64,000 nt of DNA, taken from contig JAZSNL010000010.1 in assembly GCA_045536365.1 (NCBI GenBank), positions 1-64,000 of the forward strand, read 5' to 3'. Shown piece after piece: positions 15,868-22,869 of the stretch; within the stretch, counting starts at the first letter, position 1; each line of letters starts with the position of its first letter. This stretch comes from JAZSNL01 sp045536365. Its GTDB lineage: Bacteria; Bacillota_I; Bacilli_A; ML615J-28; CAG-313. The notes beneath the pieces are model-generated. The model saw only the letters and a list, made by a program, of their open reading frames with translations, ran no database searches and was not told the origin of the DNA. Both the position numbers and the translations under genes were made by a program.

Positions 15868-18379
15868 TAGTAGAAAATATAAAGGAATCCTTATATTTTT
15901 CATACTTATTATCGGAAGTATTTATATCTTTAATAAACAAATAAATAAAATAATTGTTCATAGTTCAGAAGAGGTAGAAGAAATAGTTTATGAAGATGAA
16001 TTACTAGTTCATATGATCGATTTACAGGCAAATGGTGACTCATATATAGTTAAATTCGGAGATAGTGAAATATTAATAGATGCTGGTGGAACAAAAGATT
16101 CTGGTGATGCAATATATGATGCGTTAAATAAATATTGTAATGACCATATATTAGAATATATGATTATTACACACGGGGATGCTGACCACTTAGTTAATTT
16201 CACTGACACTACGAGTGGTGCGGGTAAATGGTTAAATGAAAAAAATAATAAATGTAATACATTAATAGATTTTGATATTTTATCTGATAAAACTATTACT
16301 ACAGAAACATATAAATGTTTAAATCATATATACGATACTGAGAAAGGTGACTATTCTAGATATTCAACATTTAGAAATTCTATGTTATATGAAAAGAAAA
16401 TCGTAAACTATTTCACTGCATCTCAATTAACAATTAATAAAACGGATCGTGACAATTTATCTGTTTCTAGCTTAAAAAAAGCAAATGATGAATTTATAAA
16501 AGGCTCAGTATTAAGATTAGATTCTCAAGAAGTATCAATATTAGAAGAGTATTTCCAAAAAGGATATTTTGAGTTATCTTATGATCCAAATAATAATAGT
16601 AATATTCCTGGTTCTTTAAAAAATAAGATGGCAAAGTTTGAAATACTTTATAATTATTTTTATGATCATTCTCGAGATACAGGTGAAGATGAATATACAG
16701 CTGAAGCTGTTGATAAAAACTTATTATCTGTGTGTTCAATGGTATCTTATGAACAAAAAAATATTGAAAGAAAATTCTTATTTACTGGTGACTTAGAAGA
16801 ATACGATTCAGCAAAAAGTTATACAAGAGTATTTGGTGAGACAAAGCTAATAGAATATAATCAAGAGGAATTTAAAACACCATTTATGTTTTATAAAGCA
16901 GCTCACCATGGTAGTGCTACTTCAAACAGTGTCTTCCTACTAGATGTTATCCGTCCTGAATATGTTGGAATATCAGCTTCTGCTGGAGGACAATTTGATT
17001 TTCCTTCTCAAAACGCAATGTCTAATATAACAAAGTTTACAGATTATGTTTATATAACTTCTCAAGCAGATGGACATGCATATTATGGTTCAACATCATT
17101 TAAATATAATTTAAGTGAAGATGAAATGTATGTAGAATATGAAACTGAAGAGCCTCAAAGTATATTTGAATCTAAATGGTTTTTAGAAAACAGATCATTT
17201 ACAAATTATATCTATAATTTAACGTCAATAAATGATAATGAAAAAAGTATAGATAAATCATATGATATTGAATGTACTTATATTAAATTAGGTCATATTG
17301 ATATATTAGTAAATTGTGGAAATGGAAGTAGTAAAAATTCAGTAGATGAAGAAATAATAGAAAAAATTAAATTATTGTGTAACGATAGAATATTAGATTA
17401 CATTATAATTTCTTCAAATACTCCTGAATTTTATAATTACTTAGTTGGTAAAAATGGTTTATTGTTAAATAAAGATAAATATTTCCAAAAATTTGGCACA
17501 CTATATTGTTGTGGACAAAGTCCTTCAAAAGATGAGGATAAATCTCAATATTTAAGTGCGTTAGATGTTTGTGAAAAACAATGTGATAACATTGTTAAGA
17601 TTTCTAGAAAAGATTTCTTAAAACCAATTTATTTATTAAATAATAATATTAGTAAAATTAATAGTTCTATAACTTTTCTTGATTATGATTATGCGGTGAA
17701 GAAGCGTGATGGTGATCAATATAACGCAATTCCATTTGTGTTTAATATATCTTTTAAAAATAGAGATATGTTAAATTATTTAAACCTTGGTAAAATTAAT
17801 GATTCAAAGAGTTTAAATGACTTAATTATAAAGAATGAAAAATTATTATTAAATAAAATCAATTATTTACAATTAGGCGATAATGGATATTTTAATGCGG
17901 ATGATTGTATTGATATGAAAAATTATTATGATGCCATTGATAAGTTAAAGAGTAAAAATAATTTTAATATATTATTAAATTCAAGTTACGGTAAACAAAA
18001 TAGTGAAGGTAAGAATAAAGTTTTAAATTTTGATAAATTATTGTCTAAAGATAGAAATTTCTTAAAAACAGTTTATTGTACAAATCGATATATAAACAAT
18101 AGTACGGAAAGTTTAAATGGGACTTTTACAGTAAGAATATATATTGGTAAATTAGTTGGTAGAACAGCGATATTAAAACCTCATTTTGAATTGTATGATT
18201 ATAAAAATGTCTTAGATAAACAATCTAAATTCTATTATCAAAATGGAACAATAATAAATAAAATGGGTAATAAGGAAGATAAAGAAACAAATAATGAAAT
18301 GATTGCACTATCAGGTCAAAACGCTTCATTTACTATTGAAGAATTAAAAACAATATATGAAGTATTATTTGAAAAATAG
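15860..18379 (+). CDS. Membrane-anchored protein with tandem metallo-beta-lactamase-fold halves, second half degenerate
   Basis: One N-terminal membrane helix (residues ~8-25) is followed by a ComEC-like metallo-beta-lactamase domain: LIDAGG at 72-77, metal motif THGDADH at 104-110, and AAHHGSATS from 347. From about residue 470 a second copy of the same fold can be read (SYIVKFGDSEILIDAGG corresponds to CTYIKLGHIDILVNCGN). There the metal motif has become SSNTPEF and the downstream HHGS is absent, so it is probably inactive. The first half should be an extracytoplasmic hydrolase, perhaps of phosphodiesters; the substrate is unknown. It overlaps the collagen-like gene by 8 nt and ends the 11-kb gene run. 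Confidence 0.82.
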   Translation: MNNSRKYKGILIFFILIIGSIYIFNKQINKIIVHSSEEVEEIVYEDELLVHMIDLQANGDSYIVKFGDSEILIDAGGTKDSGDAIYDALNKYCNDHILEYMIITHGDADHLVNFTDTTSGAGKWLNEKNNKCNTLIDFDILSDKTITTETYKCLNHIYDTEKGDYSRYSTFRNSMLYEKKIVNYFTASQLTINKTDRDNLSVSSLKKANDEFIKGSVLRLDSQEVSILEEYFQKGYFELSYDPNNNSNIPGSLKNKMAKFEILYNYFYDHSRDTGEDEYTAEAVDKNLLSVCSMVSYEQKNIERKFLFTGDLEEYDSAKSYTRVFGETKLIEYNQEEFKTPFMFYKAAHHGSATSNSVFLLDVIRPEYVGISASAGGQFDFPSQNAMSNITKFTDYVYITSQADGHAYYGSTSFKYNLSEDEMYVEYETEEPQSIFESKWFLENRSFTNYIYNLTSINDNEKSIDKSYDIECTYIKLGHIDILVNCGNGSSKNSVDEEIIEKIKLLCNDRILDYIIISSNTPEFYNYLVGKNGLLLNKDKYFQKFGTLYCCGQSPSKDEDKSQYLSALDVCEKQCDNIVKISRKDFLKPIYLLNNNISKINSSITFLDYDYAVKKRDGDQYNAIPFVFNISFKNRDMLNYLNLGKINDSKSLNDLIIKNEKLLLNKINYLQLGDNGYFNADDCIDMKNYYDAIDKLKSKNNFNILLNSSYGKQNSEGKNKVLNFDKLLSKDRNFLKTVYCTNRYINNSTESLNGTFTVRIYIGKLVGRTAILKPHFELYDYKNVLDKQSKFYYQNGTIINKMGNKEDKETNNEMIALSGQNASFTIEELKTIYEVLFEK

Positions 18380-18386
18380 TATAATC

Positions 18387-18415
18387 TTGACAATGTTTGT
18401 AGGATATGATAGAAT
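18387..18415 (+). promoter_or_regulatory. Strong SigA-type promoter for the 48-residue lipoprotein
   Basis: TTGACA (18387-18392), a 17-bp spacer and an extended -10 TGATAGAAT (-10 hexamer 18410-18415) begin 7 bp after the preceding stop codon. Confidence 0.8.
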
Positions 18416-18434
18416 ATTATCGAGAGGTAAGTTT

Positions 18435-18581
18435 ATGAAAAATATATTTGTTAAAATAATAATGGTTTTTATTGCAATATTTAGTATTATTTCTTTTGTA
18501 GGATGTAAGAAAGATCCAAATCCAAATCCAAATCCAGATGAAGGTCCACAACCTACATTAGGAGATAACGTTGATGACTAA
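18435..18581 (+). CDS. Very small lipoprotein (48 residues)
   Basis: A signal peptide with lipobox ISFVGC leaves a mature peptide of only about 25 residues: KK, then a Pro-Asn repeat (DPNPNPNPDEG), then an acidic end. The ATG at 18435 has GAGAGG 8 nt upstream. Longer in-frame starts from 18357 would overlap the promoter and the previous gene. It is insulated, with its own promoter and strong terminator. The function is unknown. Its place between two pore-former-like cassettes makes an immunity or surface-decoy role conceivable, but nothing in the sequence proves it. Confidence 0.72.
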   Translation: MKNIFVKIIMVFIAIFSIISFVGCKKDPNPNPNPDEGPQPTLGDNVDD

Positions 18582-18582
18582 A

Positions 18583-18609
18583 AAACAGGTCCATTGGACC
18601 TGTTTTTTT
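18583..18609 (+). terminator. Intrinsic terminator after the small lipoprotein
   Basis: The stem AACAGGTCC/GGACCTGTT has an ATT loop and seven T, starting directly after the stop codon. Confidence 0.9.
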
Positions 18610-18664
18610 CACAAATAAAAAGTGTAATTAAAATTAGTAATATATATATGAAAGGAGTATATAT

Positions 18665-19303
18665 ATGAAAAAGATAATTTTAAGTATAAGTTTGTTTATT
18701 TTATTATTGATTGGTTCAGTTAATGTTTCTGCTTCTTCGACAGGACATGACGAATATTATGATATTGAATTTCCGAATACTGGTGGAGTAAAATTATTAA
18801 TTAATATGAGTAATGAAGAGAAGAATAATATGATTAAAGGAGTTAAAAGAAGAGCTTTTGGATGGTCTAGTTATTGTGTTATTCGAGATGAAGAAGTTTT
18901 ATGTACAGGAGATACGATTTTTTCTAGAAGTAATTTAACTAAGGAAAGTTACAAGTTTAATTATAAGCTTGTTACGACATCTACTACTGAAACTAGTTAT
19001 TCTTTTACTGGTGATTTAAAAGGAAAAGGATCAGGTAAGATTGATAAGGTATCTGTTTCACTTGATTTAAGTATGAAGGGTGGATATAAGAAAAATGTTA
19101 AAAATACTTCAACTGAGACTACAAACTTTTCTATTGATATAGAGCCTAATACAAAAGTTTCTTTGGTAGTTATGGTTGAGGGGTTATTAAGTAGAGGGGC
19201 TAGTAGGTTTTATATTTTTGGTATTTCTTTTCAAAAAGGTACATGGGAGTATATTGAGCCTGTAAGAGAGTATTATGAATTACGTGAAGAAGTTATTAAG
19301 TAA
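18665..19303 (+). CDS. Secreted beta-rich protein, possible aerolysin/ETX-MTX2-like pore former
   Basis: The signal peptide (cleavage near VSAS) leaves about 190 residues. The middle (about 98-180) alternates Ser/Thr with other residues in long strands. A Gly/Lys-rich segment (LKGKGSGKIDKVSVSLDLS) follows, then a second Ser/Thr strand that ends STETTNFSIDIEPNTKVSLVV. This order (Thr-rich strand, amphipathic hairpin, Thr-rich strand, Pro-Asn/Gly-Thr-Lys turn, hydrophobic strand) is what aerolysin/ETX-MTX2 beta-pore-forming toxins show. The match is a pattern impression only. An AAAGGAG site precedes the ATG. The next gene starts 29 nt inside this one, so the ABC cassette is coupled to it. Confidence 0.7.
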   Translation: MKKIILSISLFILLLIGSVNVSASSTGHDEYYDIEFPNTGGVKLLINMSNEEKNNMIKGVKRRAFGWSSYCVIRDEEVLCTGDTIFSRSNLTKESYKFNYKLVTTSTTETSYSFTGDLKGKGSGKIDKVSVSLDLSMKGGYKKNVKNTSTETTNFSIDIEPNTKVSLVVMVEGLLSRGASRFYIFGISFQKGTWEYIEPVREYYELREEVIK

Positions 19304-20225
19304 TAAAATAACAATAATTGTATTATTTGGTATTATTATTATAGTTACTGTTGTTTTTTTGTTAATAAGGGATAAAAAAGAGTTTTTGTTTTTAACATAT
19401 CCTAAAGAACATTGTGTTTTATCAAAAGATGATAATCCAATGTTTACGGTTGAAATTTATTCCAATCATAAGAATAGTGAATATTTAAAAGAAGAAGTTA
19501 TTGATAGTATTAAAGTTTATGATTTTAATAGTAATGATTTTTTAAGTTGTAAAGTTGATAATATTGAGATGAAAGATGGATATATTGATTATGAAAAAAA
19601 TCATTATTATAAATATCAACTTAATTTAGTTTTACCTATTAAAAAAGATACTGAGTTTAAGTTTGATAAAGCGTATTTGAATATTAATTATTTAAATAGT
19701 GAAAGTATAAGTTTTTATATTGGTAATCTAAATGTATATGAATATCAAAGTAAGAAAGCTTTTATTATTAATAGAATGAAAGGTTTTATTGATAATATTA
19801 ATAATCAAGATACTTTAACTGGTATATATATGGAATTAATTAATGTTTCTAATAATAATGTTATTATTAAAGAGATTAATTATACTTCTAATAATATTAT
19901 TAGTAATTATGATTATTTAATGGTTGTTGATTCAATAAGTGAAAATTATAAAGAAAAGATTAGTAATATTGTAAATGATGAATATGATTATTTTAGAAGA
20001 AGTAGTTTAGATGATTGTTTTATTGAAGTTAATGATGATGTTCTAAAGTTGTTTATTCCTCTTACTTATATAAAAGAAAGAAGTGTTAATTCAACTGGGA
20101 TTATTATTAAATATATGATTGATGGTACAATGTATCAACAAGTAATTGATCCTTTTGTCTTTTTCAATAGTTTTGAAAAAAATATAGGAGTTGAACAAGT
20201 TGTCTATAATCCAAATAGAGTTTAA
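19275..20225 (+). CDS. Hypothetical membrane-anchored extracytoplasmic protein
   Basis: I do not recognise the family. The 316-residue protein has one N-terminal membrane helix (about residues 11-32) and a long outside domain rich in Asn, Asp, Tyr and Ile, with only three Cys. It begins 29 nt before the end of the secreted beta-rich gene and ends 26 nt inside the ABC ATPase gene. That layered overlap is characteristic of a single translational unit. It may act as a substrate-binding or accessory component of the ABC transporter; this is inference from position. Confidence 0.75.
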   Translation: MNYVKKLLSNKITIIVLFGIIIIVTVVFLLIRDKKEFLFLTYPKEHCVLSKDDNPMFTVEIYSNHKNSEYLKEEVIDSIKVYDFNSNDFLSCKVDNIEMKDGYIDYEKNHYYKYQLNLVLPIKKDTEFKFDKAYLNINYLNSESISFYIGNLNVYEYQSKKAFIINRMKGFIDNINNQDTLTGIYMELINVSNNNVIIKEINYTSNNIISNYDYLMVVDSISENYKEKISNIVNDEYDYFRRSSLDDCFIEVNDDVLKLFIPLTYIKERSVNSTGIIIKYMIDGTMYQQVIDPFVFFNSFEKNIGVEQVVYNPNRV

Positions 20226-20787
20226 TCATATATATAAAAAGTATCGTAATTATGTTTTAAAGGATTTTTCTTATATTATTGATAATTTAAAATATAATTT
20301 TATTATTGGTAAAAATGGTTCTGGGAAGAGTACTTTAATAAAGTGTTTATTTAATTTAGTAAATTATAAAGGTAATATCAAATTTAATAAGGATATTAAT
20401 CTTATATATGTTCCAGAAAAGGTTTTTTTACCTGATTATATTAAAATGATTGATTTTATTCAGTTATTAACAAAGAAAGAGATAAGTGAAATAAATAGTT
20501 TATTAATAAAGTTTAATATCGAAAAATATCAAAATGAGTATATTTGTAATCTATCTTTAGGTACTAAACAAAAGATGATGTTAATTAGTGGTTTATTAAA
20601 AAGTGGTGATGGTTATGTTTTTGATGAACCACTTAATGGTTTAGATGAAAATTCTATTTTAGTTTTTATTGATTGTTTAAAACAATTAATGAATGAAGAA
20701 AAATTAATAATTATTGTTAGTCATAGATTAAATAATTATGATTTTAATGAAAAAAGAATAATAGATATAGGTTATCAAAATGATTAA
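20200..20787 (+). CDS. ABC transporter ATP-binding protein, compact
   Basis: The 195-residue nucleotide-binding subunit has Walker A GKNGSGKS, signature LSLGTKQK, Walker B-like GYVFDEPLNGLDE and switch His in IIVSHRL. It is shorter than the usual ~230 residues but keeps all motifs. I chose TTG at 20200, with ATAGGAG at 20184-20190, nine bases upstream. The in-frame TTG at 20191 abuts that ribosome site and is less likely. It overlaps the preceding gene by 26 nt and the permease gene by 8 nt. Confidence 0.85.
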   Translation: MSIIQIEFNHIYKKYRNYVLKDFSYIIDNLKYNFIIGKNGSGKSTLIKCLFNLVNYKGNIKFNKDINLIYVPEKVFLPDYIKMIDFIQLLTKKEISEINSLLIKFNIEKYQNEYICNLSLGTKQKMMLISGLLKSGDGYVFDEPLNGLDENSILVFIDCLKQLMNEEKLIIIVSHRLNNYDFNEKRIIDIGYQND

Positions 20788-21469
20788 ATTACATTTTAAT
20801 TATTTATTAACAAAAGTTAATATTTTGATATTTAGTATTATGTTATTTATTGTATTGATTAGTAATATTATAAGTATTAATTTATTTGATAGTAATGTTG
20901 AGGAGTTTATTAATAGGGAAAATATTATTGTTAATTATAAGAATATGTATTTTTTGATATGTAAATTATTAAATATATTGTTTTCTTGTTATCTATTCGG
21001 TTATTCATTTTATTATAATAATGATAATTATTGTGTATTGATTGATAGTTTTAGAAAGAATAGGTTTCCTTATTTAATAAGTAAAGTTATTACTTTATCA
21101 ATGATTGTTGTTTTTTATAATATTGTTTTGTATTTATTTTATTTATTTATTGGGGTTGTTGGTAATAAGTATTTTGTTTTTCAAATTGATGTTTTTTCAT
21201 TTTTTATTAAGATTTTGTTTATTAGTTTAATATATGGTTTTGTTTCTGGTGTATTAATAATGTTTTTAAAGAGTTATTTTGTGATTTTAGTTCCTTATAT
21301 ATTATTTATTGCATCTGAAGTTTTGAATGAAAGTGGTAGTGGATTTATTGTCTTTTATCAAATTTTTTTACCAACTGTAAATGATGTTATAAGATTAGAG
21401 TTATTGATAGGGGTTTTAGTGTTTTATTTTTTTGTTATGTTGATTAAGTATAATCAACATGAAATATAA
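20780..21469 (+). CDS. ABC transporter permease, six-helix type
   Basis: The 229-residue, extremely Ile/Leu/Phe-rich protein has about six membrane helices, consistent with the permease partner of the overlapping ATPase. No family-specific motif is visible. With the secreted protein and the membrane-anchored protein upstream, the four genes form one coupled cassette of 2.8 kb. Such small ATPase/permease pairs in Bacillota commonly serve peptide or toxin export or self-immunity. There is no terminator before the infC promoter that follows. Confidence 0.82.
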   Translation: MIKLHFNYLLTKVNILIFSIMLFIVLISNIISINLFDSNVEEFINRENIIVNYKNMYFLICKLLNILFSCYLFGYSFYYNNDNYCVLIDSFRKNRFPYLISKVITLSMIVVFYNIVLYLFYLFIGVVGNKYFVFQIDVFSFFIKILFISLIYGFVSGVLIMFLKSYFVILVPYILFIASEVLNESGSGFIVFYQIFLPTVNDVIRLELLIGVLVFYFFVMLIKYNQHEI

Positions 21470-21489
21470 CGATAAATATATCATATCAT

Positions 21490-21518
21490 TTGACTTTTTA
21501 AGGTGTTTGATGTATAAT
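21490..21518 (+). promoter_or_regulatory. Promoter of infC-rpmI-rplT
   Basis: TTGACT (21490-21495), a 17-bp spacer and TATAAT (21513-21518) predict a transcript start near 21525, giving a ~175-nt untranslated leader. Confidence 0.85.
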
Positions 21519-21524
21519 ATTAAA

Positions 21525-21660
21525 GGAAATAAGTAATGAAAAGTAGAAGTCCACTTCTCACCCGATTGATTAAGTCGATGGGTCAAGAGTCATGAAAATA
21601 ATTCTTTTTTAGAATGTTTAAATGGATTCAGTAGTGGGCGAGGTTTGCCCACTTTTTTCA
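21525..21660 (+). ncRNA. L20-type autoregulatory leader with attenuator
   Basis: The leader carries a terminator stem AGTGGGC (21633-21639)/GCCCACT (21647-21653) followed by six T, 45 nt before the infC start. CUUCUCACCC at 21554-21563 can pair with GGGCGAGG at 21636-21643 with one mismatch, giving an antiterminator that excludes the terminator. In Bacillus, L20 bound to the leader of infC-rpmI-rplT causes termination. The position, length and alternative pairings fit that element; the L20 contact site itself was not verified. Confidence 0.75.
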
Positions 21661-21702
21661 TACATATTTTACAGTTACTAAATATTATCGGAGGTGAAGG
21701 AT

Positions 21703-22260
21703 ATTAGTAAACCGTTAGATAAAAAAATGGAAAATCAGGTTAATGAAGAAATTACTGCCGAAAAGGTATTAGTTATTTCAGAAACTGGCGAGCAATTAGG
21801 AACTATGGATCGTTTAGAAGCATTAAAGATTGCGGAAGATCGTGGATTAGATTTAGTTTGTGTTGCACCGAACGCACCTGTACCTGTATGTAAAATTATG
21901 GATTACAGTAAGTATCGTTATGAACAAATTAAAAAAGCTAAAGAAGCTCGTAAAAATCAAAAGGTTATTACTGTTAAAGAAGTAAGACTTAGTCCTACTA
22001 TCGATACAGGCGACTTCAACACAAAGTTACGTAATGCAAGACGTTTCTTAGAAGAAGGAAACAAAGTAAAAGTAAGTTGTCGTTTTAGAGGTCGTATGAT
22101 CGAACAAGCAAATAATACTAAGGGATTATTTGAAAAGTTTGCGGAAACATTAAGTGATATTTCACAAGTGGATCAAGCACCAAAATTAGAAGGCTATTAC
22201 ATGAATATGTTATTAAGCCCAATAACAAAGACTAAAAAAGGTAATAAAGGAGATAATTAA
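21703..22260 (+). CDS. infC: Translation initiation factor IF-3, probable AUU start
   Basis: IF-3 binds the 30S subunit and rejects non-canonical start codons. The N-domain begins near QVNEEITAEKVLVI and the C-domain contains VKEVRLSPTID and KVSCRFRGR. No ATG lies near the front. ATT at 21703 gives (M)SKPLDKK and has CGGAGG at 21689-21694 with 8-nt spacing. The in-frame GTG at 21694 overlaps that ribosome site. AUU is the known autoregulatory start of infC in other bacteria. It is first in infC-rpmI-rplT, 1 nt before rpmI. Confidence 0.95.
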   Translation: MSKPLDKKMENQVNEEITAEKVLVISETGEQLGTMDRLEALKIAEDRGLDLVCVAPNAPVPVCKIMDYSKYRYEQIKKAKEARKNQKVITVKEVRLSPTIDTGDFNTKLRNARRFLEEGNKVKVSCRFRGRMIEQANNTKGLFEKFAETLSDISQVDQAPKLEGYYMNMLLSPITKTKKGNKGDN

Positions 22261-22261
22261 C

Positions 22262-22462
22262 ATGCCAAAAATGAGATCACATTCTGGAACTAAAAAACGT
22301 TTAAAAGTTACTGGCTCTGGTGAATTTAAACGTCAACAAGCAGGTACTAGACACTTAGCACCTGGAAAAACACAAAAACAAACTAGACAATTAAGAAAAG
22401 CTAGTCTTGTATCTGCATCAGATAAAAGACGTTTAAGCAAACAATTGTCATTACTTAAATAG
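22262..22462 (+). CDS. rpmI: 50S ribosomal protein L35
   Basis: The 66-residue, highly basic protein opens MPKMRSHSGTKKRLKVTGSG and contains RHLAPGKTQKQTRQLRK, the conserved L35 sequence. It sits between infC and rplT in the universal order, one base after the infC stop. It is part of the large ribosomal subunit and controlled by the upstream leader. Confidence 0.98.
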   Translation: MPKMRSHSGTKKRLKVTGSGEFKRQQAGTRHLAPGKTQKQTRQLRKASLVSASDKRRLSKQLSLLK

Positions 22463-22475
22463 GAGGTAAGTTAAC

Positions 22476-22835
22476 ATGGCACGTACTAAAGGTGGAGTTG
22501 TTAGTAGAAGAAGACGTAATAAAGTCTTAAAACAAGCCAAAGGTTTCTTTGGATCAAAACATTGTTTATTTAAAGTTGCAAATCAACAAGTAATGAAATC
22601 TTACATGTATGCTTATAGAGACCGTAAAAATAATAAACGTAATTTCCGTAAATTATGGATTATTCGTATTAATGCGGCTTCAAGAGCAAATGGTTTAAGT
22701 TATAACCAATTAATGCATGGATTAAAACTTGCAAATATCGAAATCAACCGTAAAATGTTAGCAGACCTTGCAGTTAATGATGCTGCAATGTTTACAGGTC
22801 TTTGCGATACTGCAAAACAAGCATTAGCAAAATAG
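22476..22835 (+). CDS. rplT: 50S ribosomal protein L20
   Basis: The 119-residue basic protein contains RTKGGVVSRRRRNKVLKQAKGF, the segment SYMYAYRDRKNNKRNFR, and the C-terminal block that binds 23S rRNA and, in autoregulation, the infC leader. It is the feedback regulator of its own operon. An AGGAGG site precedes its ATG, and a bidirectional terminator follows. Confidence 0.98.
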   Translation: MARTKGGVVSRRRRNKVLKQAKGFFGSKHCLFKVANQQVMKSYMYAYRDRKNNKRNFRKLWIIRINAASRANGLSYNQLMHGLKLANIEINRKMLADLAVNDAAMFTGLCDTAKQALAK

Positions 22836-22840
22836 TAAAT

Positions 22841-22869
22841 AAAAAAGGAACCAATGGTTCCTTTTTTTT
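22841..22869. terminator. Bidirectional terminator between rplT and the phosphoesterase gene
   Basis: The stem AAAAAAGGAACC/GGTTCCTTTTTT has an AAT loop. T-runs are available on both strands, so it can stop plus-strand rplT transcripts and minus-strand transcripts of the convergent gene. Confidence 0.9.

Noticed and set aside
18665..21469. Lactococcin-972 or epipeptide (YydF-type) bacteriocin operon
   Set aside because: The secreted product is ~190 residues after processing, far larger than those peptides, and no radical-SAM or typical DUF1430 protein is present.
21470..22262. infC start at GTG 21694
   Set aside because: That GTG overlaps the CGGAGG ribosome site itself; ATT 21703 has correct spacing and gives the expected N-terminus.
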